This document shows, in pieces, positions 33,120 through 44,719 of a stretch of 64,000 nucleotides of DNA; within the stretch, counting starts at the first letter, position 1, and each line of letters starts with the position of its first letter. The position numbers and the translations under genes are program-made. Source of the stretch: Cliona cf. orientalis (Eukaryota; Porifera; Demospongiae; Clionaida; Clionaidae); the NCBI GenBank assembly GCA_963930775.1, contig OZ005701.1, positions 2,108,001 to 2,172,000 of the forward strand. The letters run 5' to 3'. Under the pieces are notes generated by a model. It had not been told where the DNA came from, ran no database searches, and saw only the letters and a program-made list of their open reading frames with translations.

Positions 33120-34676
33120 TGTTGCTTCTTTCTCTCATTGTACACTTGTCTGCACTCCACAGTGTCCTGTCCTATATATGCAATTTCCAGTGATCTTAAA
33201 GTTCTACAGAAGATTAGCCATTCTCAGTCAATTAGAATCTGATCTGAGTATTGCGAGAAGATCTTACATAGCTATTGCAGGAAAGGATCTTCAGACACAA
33301 ATGTAATATTAGGTTCACTGATAGTCTTATCCACAACAAAGTCAAACATGGAAATCCTATGTACAAATATCAAGCTGTCAAAGACATAGCTAACAAAAAG
33401 TAGTTGATGCCATTACCTCCACCAATGCCCAAATGTGTACTCAATGCGCCAGCCATCATCTGTTGTCAGTATATAAGACTGGTTTGGAAGAGCAGCCACA
33501 GCCATAGACAAAATCTGGCCCCTTTTGGCATACCTACAGTGAGGTATTATTAAACAATGCTGGCAATGTTATCTTCTTCACAACATGAGCGATCCGATTA
33601 TACATGAACTTAGTTATATACCTCTATGAAAATTAATGTATAATGGATAAACACAGACACAGTACGAGCTACATGCGTGTACAATGTCATGTTAATGCTA
33701 CTCCTGACATTAATTTTATAAATTAAGCATATCAAAATTCAATATTATGCTTAGTCTTGTTGATTTCCCCCAGTTTCAATGTTGTACACAGAACTAAAGG
33801 CTGTAATACTGAAGCTGGAAATAGGCCTGGGAATGAAGCTGGATAAGTGGCACTTCTACATGCACCTTCATGTTCTGAGTCTGCTAGCTATAATTTATAC
33901 TATACACAATGCAAGTTAAATTTTGATGCTATTAGAGGTCAGCCTGACCAGTGTCCAATGATCCATCATCAATAATAATACCGGTATAATAATATCGATA
34001 TCATGCTACACTACTGCTATACATACTAATTTTAAATTTCATGCTATTAATTATTGTCTAATTGGCTCTTATTTGGCAACCAAGCTATATCCTTACAGCT
34101 ATCCAGTGAAGATCTGCTGGTTCCTGTTTGGTTTCCAGTTCAGAATCTGACAATGAGTCACACAATTGAGGTTCACAAAGGCTCCATAGATAGTACCACG
34201 GCGAGTCACCAACATAGCGTTGCTTTGTTTCTGTTACTTTGATCCTGCTACTTGATGCTTACAACATTAAATTTTATTACTGAACATCAGTGGCGTTGAC
34301 TACACTGTCACAGCCAGTAATGTAATATTCTGTCATGTATTATCACTACATATACGTAGACTGTCTACTGTAACAAGGAATAGTCTAGTACCTAGCTAGG
34401 TTAATACAACTATTAATAGTACTACACTTCGGAGTTTCGGGCCAGTTTTATGCATCCACCTGTGCAATTACTGATAACTTGCACCCAGTTAAATAACTAG
34501 CTAGAGACGCCACTGCTGAACATCTATAATACTTACGGAAAGTTGAATGCCTTAGAAAGGTCAAAACTAGTGCCATTGCATCTAAAAATTCAAGGATTTA
34601 TCACATCTGGCTTGCATTGTGCAGCTTCGGTGCTGTACACCAGTAGCCAGCCAACAAACAGGCCAGAGAGTACCAT
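33120..34676 (-). pseudogene. Dead copy of the small secreted MRH-like protein
   Basis: All five main exons of the 43-48 kb family can be traced: exon 1 about 34545-34676 (signal peptide MVLSGLFVGWLLVYS, then SFDLSKAFNFP), exon 2 about 34100-34240 (WYYLWSLCEPQLCDS), exon 3 about 33420-33535 (VCQKGPDFVYGCGC, then GWRIEYTFG in another frame), exon 4 about 33295-33350 (FDFVVDKTISEPNITF), exon 5 about 33130-33215 (NFKITGNCI, then a frame change to QDTVECRQVY). Defects: TGA at 34590-34592 where all intact copies have Cys in NPC, a frame change in exon 3, one in exon 5, and a damaged donor after exon 4. Lies between GT14 and ankyrin gene C, mirroring the ankyrin/secreted-gene order downstream. Confidence 0.85.
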
Positions 34677-35183
34677 GTTTACTTTTGCTATGAACGAGCC
34701 CCGCCCCTCAATTGCCACGTGCAAGTGCTTATGTCACCGTGCAAACGAGCCCCACCCCTTAACTGTAAATGTCACCATATATATATAGTGTACTAGTCAA
34801 TTTTGGCACCAGTACCTCTGGCAGTACTAGTAGACAGCAGGGTACTTCAATCCAGTGCACATGTGGCAATAGTTGAAAGATCACAGCAAATATTTATTGT
34901 AGCTATCAAAAAAATTAATTTAATAATAACATGGGCACTGTGTACCATGCACCTTAAATACACTATAGGTAGAACCTACGTATATAGCAAGCCTTGTACC
35001 TATTTTTTACTAAGTAAACGTTACAGCCTTGACCCCCTAATATTATCATAATGATAATTTTATCAAGTAATTAATAGTTTGGATCAAGTGCAGACATGAT
35101 TAATTTTTATTGCATCAAGCCAAGGAAGTCTAGTATAGTGCAGTTCAAGCATGTCTATAATATTATGTACATTATCCAAATTT
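34677..35183. other. Intergenic with doubled promoter motif
   Basis: Near-duplicate segments containing GAGCCCCGCCCCTCAA (34696) and GAGCCCCACCCCTTAA (34747) lie just upstream of the pseudogene start. The rest, to the 3' end of ankyrin gene C, shows nothing recognisable. Confidence 0.5.
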
Positions 35184-38100
35184 CTATGACGTCGACATTG
35201 TTCTATCGTATAGGAGTTCACACACTTCAGCATGTCCACTGATGCTGGCTATGTCAAACGGTGAATATGAACCCTGAAAGTGGCGGTCATAACAAATATA
35301 ATATTAATAGATAAGTAATCGTTAACATACTTTGTTCTTGATATTGGCATCAGCTCCGCTTTGCAGTAGCATTTTCACAACATCACTCTGTCCTTTCATA
35401 GCTGCCCAGAACAGAGCTGTACGATGATCCTGTAGTATCCAATGGAGCAATCAATACAGAATGTGGGAAAATTTTAGCTATTGAGCTGCTAACCGTACGT
35501 ACAATTATGGGAAAGTTGCATGTTGTCATTGTTAAAATTAAAAGTGTCATTGTTAGCATGAACCATAAAAATTAAAAGCACGAAAGCATAGTAGTAATAT
35601 AATATTATGGCAGGGATCACCAGCAATTGAAAATTTCCAGAACGAAATGTTTCCGGCACGAAAATAGTCATAATACATGTTATGTATATAATGTAAACCA
35701 ACATCTTGCTGTTCATACTAAATAGGTGGTTTGTGAATGCTATGCCTCAACAAAATATTATTGTGCACACAATGCATACCCCACAGAAATTACTAACCTG
35801 ATCATAGAGGTTTACATCTGCCTTAGCATCTAGCAACTTGTGCGCAATCTCCACGTAGCCTTTTTCACACACCATAGTGAGGGGAGTATATCCCAGCTAT
35901 TGGTATAGAGAAAAGAAATTAATAGCAAAGATTTGGGTTCACTGATACATCCCAGATGAGAAACCTTACTGTGGTATGAACATTCACATTAGCTCCAGCC
36001 TGAATTAGGAGCTCAACGATTTTGGCTTGACCATTACTTGAAGCAAAATGAAGTGCTGTAAACCCATCCTATGGATATGAATCAAAATCAATTATTCTAT
36101 TGAAGCCTTGTCTGTAAGCCCTTTTGAAAAATCACTGATGCAATTGAACCCCACGTAATGGACACCCCTCAACCGCAGACACCTGTAGTGACAGACGGAC
36201 AATTCTGAAGCCCGGATTGTATTTCCATAATATTTCAAATTCCCTCAATGGTGGACTCATAATTGCTCATAATTGTGGGAGGGTGTAGTCAACTACGAAC
36301 CAACTCCTGAGCTAAGAATATCCCAACTATAAAGAACAAAATCTTTGGTCATAATGGCATCCATATTAGAGGGGTTCTACTGCATATACAATGATAAACA
36401 CCACGTCTTACTGTAGTCTGTGCATCAATCACTTGGTTACAGCCTGCTGCGATAAGATACTTGACTATAGTGATATTATCAGTCCCACAAGCTTTGTGCA
36501 ATGCTGTAAGTCCAATCTGCAATAACAGTTGTTATATACCACAAGTATGGCAAACATCATACCCCTGGCATTATACTTACAGTTGTTTGAATATTAACAT
36601 CTGCCTTTGCTTGAAGTAGCAGCTGCACAGCTCTCTCCTGCCTTTCTTGGCATGCGCAGGCGAGTGCTGTGAACCCATCCTATAGTTTCAAACATGTACG
36701 GTGAATGCAATAATTACATGCCCAGTAGCATGCAATTTACTATTCTGTGGTTATGAGGTAATTATAGTGTAATGTATGATGAAACCTATGATGTAATCTA
36801 TGAGGTAATTGCCAGAAAATTCAGGGCCTCCATGGAGCCTTTCTGAGACTTGAAAATTGGTATTTATGTTTAGAGTATCTGACGTCCTGTGATTGAAAAT
36901 TGTCAGTGTCGAGGTCGAGAGTCAGTCTCAGACTCCACTTAGACTGTGTACCCTCAATATTGACGACCTTCTACCATATGAACCACTATGCAGCTACTGG
37001 GCATATGCATGCATGTGGTCAAGTTTTTCATAATACAGTGGAACCCCTCTTAACGGCCACCCCTGATGGGCGGCCGCCCTGTCTATAACGGCCACTCACC
37101 TTGGTCCCGATTGCATCTCCATATAAGATAGTACTTAAGAAACCCCTGGTTGGCGGCCACCCCTCTACTCCGTACAACGGCCACGTATTGTGGCCCCAAA
37201 TGATGCTCACCAATACGTATTGACCTCGCACTACGGCCAGCTCCACCCACTTTAGCCAAGGTAAAGGTCGTCACCGGCCAGCTCCACCCACTTTAACGAT
37301 CATTAGTGCGCATGATCTCATACTACGGCCAGCTCCACCTACTTTTTTTTTATTAATAATCATCAGTCAGTACAGTTTACAATAGGCCATCTGAGATTAG
37401 CTTATGTACTATAGTTTTCAGTCGCTCGATGTATAATGTAGCTAGGCAGAGCACACTTAAAGAATATTTTAATCCTACTTAATATTTTATTGCATAATTC
37501 AAGTTGTGTTGTTGTTTTATCAATTTATGGAAAAAACCCCTGAGTTAAGGCCACCCCTCTATAAAGGCCACTACCTCATTCCCCAATGGTGGCCGTTATA
37601 GAGGGGTTCCACTGTATTATCATAATAATTATGATTAGTCCATAGTTTGTAGTTTGTGGTATTCTGTGTTAATCCAACTTGAGCACAAAAATTTAAAGCA
37701 GAATCCACCCATTGTAAATTGAATATTATTGTAGTTCTCAAAAAAAGTGTATATTTCAGGATTCACTCAAGACGGGCAAATACCTAACACCAAAATTCAG
37801 GGGCCCTGAGTCCCTAGTTCCTGATAGGGTGGGGGGGGGGGGGGGGGGCACCCCACAGAAATAAACCCTGAGTAGTGTAACACCTCTCTATCAGCAAGTG
37901 CTCACATGCACTACTTAATACTACAGGCAGAGTAAAGAAAAAAGGTTAGCGCATGCATGCCTCATACATAGCTCAGTTTTCTTTCATGCACCATTGGCTG
38001 ACCTGGTTCTTGAGATCAGTGTTAGCTCCAGCAGCAAGAAGTAACTCTGCAACTTCATTATGCCCTTGAAAGCATGACTTCATTAGGGAAGTCCAGCCTT

Positions 38101-41100
38101 GCTAATTATTGGTAATAGAAACATATACACGAAAAGAAACAAAAATAAGTCAGACCGAGTGAATTCCATGACACTATAAAACAAAGTTAAACATACACGG
38201 TTTGCAATATCTACATTGGCACCAGCTTCAATGAGAAGTTGAGCAATAGTGGCACTTCCATGGTCACTCACAATGTGAAGAGGAACTACTCCAGTCTAGG
38301 ACAATAAGTAACAATTCACAAATTATTCTCAACAAGATCCTGCAAGTTTAACATACCAATGGGTGTTGAGAATTGAGAGAAGCTCCGGCCTGAATGAGTA
38401 CCTTAACAATCTCCTCATGGCCTTCTTCACAAGCACTTTGCAAAGCTGACGTTCCAATCTGAATATCACATACAAGTTACAACTGATAACTGCTCCCTCA
38501 CATCTAGAGCTCTCTGTATGCACACACCCCGTGCACACACACACACACACACACACAATGGTTGCACAGTCATGCACGACAATAGCCTATACACTAATGT
38601 ATTTGACGATTTTTGTGTGGACAATCAATTACTTTACCCCTTGCACATTTGTGCAGGGTATAATTATTATCATCTCTCTCTTCACTGTTTTCTTACGATA
38701 TCCCTGAGATCAAGCTTTGCACCAGCATTGACAAGTATCTCCACCACTTCAATATGACCAGGCCCTACTGCCTTCATTAGAGGGGTCATTCCATTCTGTA
38801 ATCATACAAACTTCAGTTTAAAGTTTAGACCATAATACAGTAGCTGTAAGGCCTGGTTCACAATAATAATAATATTATTATGATGCAAGGGCTTGCTTTG
38901 ACTGGCAAGGCCTTTATATTGATGCTTGTTGTAACATAAGGATAGGTCTGGCTTCCTCATATTGCGTTCTATCATATAAATGTATTATAATTATTATTAT
39001 TATGGTCACAAAAAACTCACACACTTTCAATTTTGCAAGCTCGACACAACTCAATGCACAGGCATTGCATCATATTATTATTGTGATTCAAGGTCACTTT
39101 TATGCTAGCTTACCAGTAGCATTTGGATGTTTAGATTGGCTCCTGCTCGAATAAGCACCTGTACAACTTTGATATGGCCTTGCTGGCAGGCACAGTGTAG
39201 TGCTGTGAACCCCTCTATCTGTATAACGCAAAATGAGGGCAAACTGACATCATAAATGTTTCTCACTTAGTCCATTATTGATTATTAATTATGTCTCATC
39301 CCACCTGCTATATACCATTAATTTTTTTATATGCCACCCACAGGGATTTGCACAAGCTAGGTAGCAACCCTTTACCACAATTAATATCGGAAATTGTATT
39401 CCATACAACTATGGCTATACCGTATAGCAGGAAATTTTCGAGGGAGAAAACTTTCGTGGATCGGTAGGAAAGGAGCATTTCGCAGAGAAAACTTTCGCGG
39501 AATGTTAAAACTGGTCGCATAATGGGTGTGGCATGCCTAGAATTTCGTGAAGAAAACTTTCGCGGATGGCTGAACAATCGTGAAATTCGTGAAAGTTTTC
39601 TCCCTCGAAACTTTCCTGCTATAGGGTAATACTGAAAATATCCTTCCTGGGGAATTGATAAAATATCTATGCTGCCTTAATTATCATACCTGATGAAGTA
39701 GATCAAGTGTAGCTCCAGCAGTAATGAGAAGCTGGACAACCTTATCACGGTTTTCAAAGCTGGCTTTCATCAGCGGAGTCCAACCATTCTGATAAACAGT
39801 AAAATTAATAATAGTAAGCTTTAGATTATTCCGATAATGTGGTTATTCGATTACACTCACATTATTTGGAAGATTCAAATTAGGACGTGCTTGTAAGAGA
39901 AGCTGAGCAGTCTGCACATTTCCGTGGTCACATGAATGATGCAGTGGAGTCTCTCCAGTAATCTAACATACAGATAAAATATTAATTATGGTATACAGGT
40001 GACATATTCTTGGTGACATACTGTAGTTGGAATGTTCACGCTAGCTGATGCTTGAAGCAGAAGTGCCATAATGTCAAATTTTCCATGCTGGGAAGCATGG
40101 AATAAGGCCGTTGTTCCACTCTGGGGGAAGTTTTAGAAATTACGGCTTGTCAGCTGGAGACAAAAAATTAGCATACCTTGTCTTGCAGATCAACTTGAGC
40201 ACCAGCTGAGAGAAGCAGTGCCATAGCAGTTGTCTGTCCTTGAGCAGCACCCAGCATCAAAGCTGTCCAACCATTCTATGGAGTATTGATAATATAGTTT
40301 AACACAGTGTAACCTCAATTATCTGGACCTTGTTTATCCGGAACCTCAATTATCCGGACTAATTGGAAACCAGATAATACATTATCATGCATGCATGGAA
40401 GGTGTGACCAATGCTCTTAGTGGGTGTGGTTATATGTTCAGTGATGAATTATGGGCTCTACGGGCTTTGCCTTGATCATGAGTGACCTTTTCTCAACACT
40501 GCTGGCCATGATTGTACTGTACAGGTATTGTTTATAGGCTAGGTATCACAAACCAGGTAAGTTATCCGGACATCTGGTAGCTGCAGTGTAGCATTAAGGC
40601 CATGACATTATACTATGTATACTATGTCAGCATATGAACCAGATGACCCACACCTCAAGCATATAATTATATGCAGTCATAGTGAAGTAGCACGTGGCAT
40701 GACTAGGTGTGGTCAAAAGGTATGGCCAATGGAAACATAAATTTGTAGTATTCATGCATGGCCTTTGTTGCTTAGAAACAATTAGTTTTTCAGCACTCGT
40801 AGCTATAACACTTGTATCTCATCTGCCTCCAGAGTGCAAAAGCCTTCAGACCTTGCCCTCAGTAAATGAAAATTGTACGGAGAGAGCACTGTACAATTAT
40901 GCCAAAAGGGCCTGGGAAATCACCATAACATAATGTAATACATTCAGTGAACTTACATAGTTGGATGCATTGAGGTCAATATCATCTGGTGCCTCATCTA
41001 GCCTCCCATAGTAGGCACAGATGAGTAATTTACACTCCTAAAGAAAATTTAACATCACTCTAGTGTTATGATGAACTAACTACTATGATACCTTAAGAGT

Positions 41101-42882
41101 GAGACATTTGTAGCTAACCCAGTCACCAATCATAATGTGCGTAATCCTCCCCTCACTCAACAGGAGTTCAGAGTTCACATGGGTCAGCGTTTGCTGCATG
41201 TAGAATGAGATTTCCTTGAGGACACACCAGCAGAGGGTCAAAGGTTGATTAGAGCAACCTATATAGACCAAGGCAGACTTTGGAAGCAGAAAGAAACCAG
41301 ATATTGCTGTCACGATTGCATCATAGTCAGAAAGAGAGACGACTTTCATACTCAATTGAGCTGATATCCGAACAACAGACCTAGAACTAGGATGGTCACG
41401 TTCTTGTGGCTTAGCAAAGATTTGTGGGTGAAATGATTGTAGGTAGTCAAGGTTGGCAACATGAACAGAGTTGGCGCCTGAGAGAGCAACAGTGTTGAGG
41501 TCATTGAGACCATTAGGAGTGGTTGCAGGTGCCGACTGCTCTGAACAGAGAACAAGGTGGCTTTTGGTGTGTCTTAGATGGGAATACTCGGCTACCTTCT
41601 CGGTAGCAGGGGTACAGCCAGAGAGATAGGCAAGTGATTTAAGTAAGTAGAAACTAAAAGGATTCACGAATGAAGAAAGATGTGCAAAGATCTCATTGAC
41701 AGATTTTGCTTCAGAGTAGATCGAGGGTGGAACTAGGTGAACCATACCTCCTATTTTCTGTGGTAAAACGAGTGATCCAAGGGTCCGTTTAATAATCTCT
41801 ATTCTATTAGGAAGTTGTTCAAATTCTTTCCTAACAGCTTGAAAAAGTGTGATGAACGCACCAGACAATTCTCCGAAGTCTGATTGGACATCAACACCCG
41901 GTGCCAAATGTGCTTTCTGAAGTTCTTGACCACTCCACAGAAGCTGGCTATCTGCAGTTTTTGTTATCTCATATGAATGGCCCCCATAATACATTGTTTT
42001 TATGTTGATTGTTAAGCACAAGCGCTTACATCATAGCTTGCAGGAACAAGAAATAGGCATTTAACTAAAAACATGCACTAAGCAGCATACTAAGTTGAAA
42101 GGGTTAAGATAATGGTAGGTAGGATTAAAGGTGCCTAGTTATAACATGAAAAAATGGACTACATGTGAACAGACAGAGAGTGGTAACACTGTACCAGGAC
42201 AAATTGATGTGCTTAACAACGATCCATATACTTAATAACCAACGTCTATAGCAATTTGGTAGCAGTTACCATAGCAACATAATTTTCAACCTCAAATTGT
42301 GGGATAGTTAGAGGTGATAGAGGGTCATTAGTATGTTAACAGGTCAGTAGTGACTGCTACCAAAATAGTTAGATGTTGGTTGGGGGGTGTTATTTTAAGT
42401 TTTAGGTGGAGCTTATGACTGTATCTCCACTGGCATAATATTAGCTGAAGGTTTATGCCACAATTGCCTTGTATGGTGTCAACATGCATGTACCTTTCAG
42501 CAGTGTTTGTGCAATCCTCTGTTGGTCGTTATTGCCACCAAGAGCCAAGCAGATCTCAGAAATATTCGTCCGGATGCTCATACTAAGCATTGATTCAACC
42601 ATAACTGCATTTTGAGCATGTCTGTGCTTATGATAGGATTCCACTCTCCCACGCTTTTCTGCATACGATAAATTTCTATTGAGCATTGGGATAAGCAAAG
42701 ATGGCTCCAGTTGCTCATAGAGGAGGTCAAAATTGCGTCGAAGAGTCAGACTGTTGATCACTGCTTTCTTGGCATCATCAGGCAGGGAAGAAAGACCTGC
42801 AAGTATTTGAAAGCGAGAAGTCACCACGTAAATTGATGCATGCACAGCTTTCAACCAACCAACCTTCTCCAGTAGCAGCCAT
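35184..42882 (-). CDS. Ankyrin gene C: CARD-like domain, conserved unnamed domain, 14 ankyrin repeats plus terminal exon
   Basis: Exons: 42864-42882 (MAATGEG), 42494-42796 (CARD-like, NFDLLYEQLEPSLLIPML), 41092-41951 (unnamed domain with IYSEAKSVNEIFAHLSSF, ALVYIGCSNQPLTLCWCVL, LLLSEGRITHIMIGDW), 40957-41037 (ECKLLICAYYGRLDEAPDD), ankyrin exons 40177-40275, 40022-40120, 39861-39962, 39690-39788, 39114-39218, 38697-38795, 38357-38458, 38197-38295, 38003-38101, 36581-36679, 36412-36516, 35970-36068, 35798-35896, 35331-35429, final 35184-35273 (SPFDIASISGHAEVCELL). Exon lengths sum to 919 codons with no phase conflict, so about 918 aa. Very close to gene B in the first two domains; lacks the B exons at 25744-26358. 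The unnamed domain recalls domains near death-fold and ankyrin regions in sponge and cnidarian proteins; that link is from memory of pattern and should be searched. GGGTGGGGCTC lies 101 bp upstream of the start. Confidence 0.87.
36140..36390. mobile_element. Probable pogo/Tigger-like MITE, decayed
   Basis: Left part contains GAACCCCACGTAATGGACAC and right end reads AGAGGGGTTCTACTG, an inverted match to the termini of the element at 37036-37614. Boundaries are approximate. Confidence 0.5.
36738..37025. repeat. Dispersed repeat, TGTGGTTATGAGG family, copy 2
   Basis: Same ends as 21942-22480 with an internal deletion; in an intron of ankyrin gene C, ending directly next to the pogo-like MITE at 37036. 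Confidence 0.75.
37036..37614. mobile_element. Pogo/Tigger-like MITE, TIR CAGTGGAACCCCTCT
   Basis: TIRs CAGTGGAACCCCTCTTAACG and, inverted, CAGTGGAACCCCTCTATAAC, flanked by TA. The terminal sequence matches what is known of pogo/Tigger elements. The word ACGGCCA with CTCCACCCACTTT is repeated inside. Non-coding; the minus-strand open frames at 37028-37274 lie within the repeats. Confidence 0.82.
37831..37848. repeat. 18-nt poly-G tract
   Basis: Uninterrupted G run on the plus strand in a long intron of ankyrin gene C. Confidence 0.9.
38536..38557. repeat. (CA)n microsatellite
   Basis: About ten CA dinucleotides in an intron of ankyrin gene C. Confidence 0.85.
39420..39626. mobile_element. 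MITE with TIR CCGTATAGCAGGAAATTTTC
   Basis: Ends CCGTATAGCAGGAAATTTTC and, inverted, CCCTATAGCAGGAAAGTTTC, flanked by TA. GAAAACTTTCG recurs inside in both orientations. In an intron of ankyrin gene C. Head sequence shared with the MITE at 7105-7323. Confidence 0.82.
40304..40588. mobile_element. Tigger-like MITE with CAGTG termini
   Basis: Starts CAGTGTAACCTCAATTATCT and ends near GTTATCCGGACATCTGGTAG followed by CTGCAGTG. TCCGGA and ATTATC words repeat in both orientations. Inverted repeats are imperfect, so the right boundary is approximate. Confidence 0.55.
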
Positions 42883-43078
42883 GATGCTCGACTCCCGAGG
42901 TTAAGTGCGGGGAGTTCCCAGGGAAAGCCCCCTGCCGTCGTCTCCACCGCACTGCACATGCGCGAACTGCGTGCCCCTTACCGAGCCCCACCCCCTAACA
43001 GTCACATGCTCCATAACGTGCAACAATAATCATGACACCACAAAATTAATAACAACAGCAAAAATTAATAGTAGTCCA

Positions 43079-44525
43079 TTACTTTTCTTTGTTTCTTTCC
43101 TGTGATTGCAATAACTTCACATATCTAAGTAATAATAATAATACTATTGACATACCTGTGCCCTTTCTGCATAAAACTTTCGACATTCAAAGGTGTCTTG
43201 TCCAATACATTTTCCAGTGACAAGAAAGTTCTGTGCAACAGTATCAAAATGATATAATATCATTCACTGGCGCTATGCACAAGTCTCACATATTGCAGCG
43301 GTGGGACCTCGTTGACGAAGGATATGGTAGGTTTGGTGACTGCTTCATCAATAATGAAATGAAACACTGATATCCTGTACAAAGGGTGGGATTGATCACG
43401 TGACTATATCAAAACACACACCAGTCTCGTATGACCACTTCATAACATAAATACTAGCAATACCCTTACTTAATTGTTACTTAGGTGTGTTTCCATAATG
43501 CCAGGCCTAGGAGAGACTTACTTCTAGCAATACATACCATGTACAGGTTCTTGAGTCAGTATTAATTTTGTAAACCTTCACTTGTTGACTATTAAATACC
43601 AGTATGATTACCTCCATGTTGTTCCCCATGGGTATTCAATCTTCCAGTTGGGGAAGCCTCCCACTCCAAAGCTGTCCATCAACCATATTGGGCGAGCATA
43701 TTGGCCGCAGTTCACAGTAAAGTCACCGTTTTGACAGACCTAATACACAATAATAATAATATCATAATAATATTATTATTATGGGGTATAAATGGTGACT
43801 GTGTATGCGTGCGTGTGTGTTATACGCTGTATATAAGACAGGGAGAGGGGAGGCTCAGAATAGGCCTATAATAACAATATCAATCATGTGCATTATAACA
43901 AACTGTCATCCCATAGAGAGCAGGTATAAAATTAATGAGATCCCCATAATTAATTTTATTAAAATTCACTACAGTGAGGGTCTGGCTCACAAGAGTATGC
44001 ATTGTAATACAGCCACAGTGTACACACGCACTATGTCAAAGTGTGGACTTAGATATTAATTCAAATATCTCAACGTTTAGTCTTTGCATACATCTTAGGA
44101 TAATCCTGGACTATCAACTCACAGCACAAAGTGGGTTTGGATTAGTGCCTGATTCACAAGGAACTGGTTCACAAGGACTCCACGAATAGCCATACATTTT
44201 CCCAAGGCGAGGCGCAGACTCAGACAGCTGCACTCTGCAAACAACAACAGCATGATAGGCAAACAGTGATAGTCTACCGACTCTAGCTATTAAAGGAGGG
44301 TAGGGACAGAGTGCTTAGTATGTCCTATTTGTGGACCGTTATTATGTATCACACTCACGGAAAGTCGAATGCTTTTGAGAGATCAAAGGATGTCCCATTG
44401 CACTTGGCAATACAGGGGTTTATCCTGTCCGGCATACACTGAGCAGCCTCACCGCCCTCGAGGAATAAGAGGCAGGAAAAGAGACCTGCAGTTAGCAGGG
44501 ACGCTATCGCTTGGAAGGACGCCAT
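43079..44525 (-). CDS. Small secreted protein, MRH-like fold, tandem copy 1
   Basis: Six exons: start at 44525, exon 1 to about 44358; exon 2 about 44121-44235 (MYGYSWSPCEPVPCES); exon 3 about 43613-43740 (VCQNGDFTVNCGQYARPI, WKIEYPWGTTWR); exon 4 about 43294-43377 (FHFIIDEAVTKPTISF); exon 5 about 43155-43230 (NFLVTGKCIGQDTFECRKFY); exon 6 43079-43099 (ERNKEK-stop). N-terminal signal peptide, then AAQCMPDRINPCIAKCNG. The order FDLS, YxWSPCEP, VCQ, EYxxGxxWR, xxFxID is what mannose-6-phosphate-receptor-homology (MRH) domains show (YxxCxxxxC, CQ, YxxGxxC/R, FxCD), so an MRH-like lectin fold is proposed; the final Cys of that pattern is absent. Even number of Cys suits a secreted protein. Ligand unknown. 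Copies 2, 3 and one pseudogene are in the window. Confidence 0.75.
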
Positions 44526-44575
44526 GCCTGCTTTACTGTTTTAGTTGAACTTTAGCCCACAGAACGATAATAATC

Positions 44576-44586
44576 GAGCCCCACCC
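44576..44586 (-). promoter_or_regulatory. GGGTGGGGCTC promoter-like motif of secreted copy 1
   Basis: 51 bp upstream of the start codon at 44525; copy 2 has the same word at 46289-46299, 52 bp upstream of its start, so spacing is conserved. Confidence 0.55.
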
Positions 44587-44719
44587 ACACAACTCGTACA
44601 CGTAATTCAACGTAGTAGCTAATTATAGCTTGCATGCACCATGCACTCTGCCATGCTCAGATAAACAAACAACACGTGATGATCACTAACAGCATTCATG
44701 AAACAATGTAGTATTAATT

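Noticed and set aside
34590-34592. TGA as a selenocysteine codon
   Set aside because: It replaces a conserved Cys, but the same gene has frame breaks in two later exons and a damaged donor, so it is a nonsense mutation in a pseudogene.
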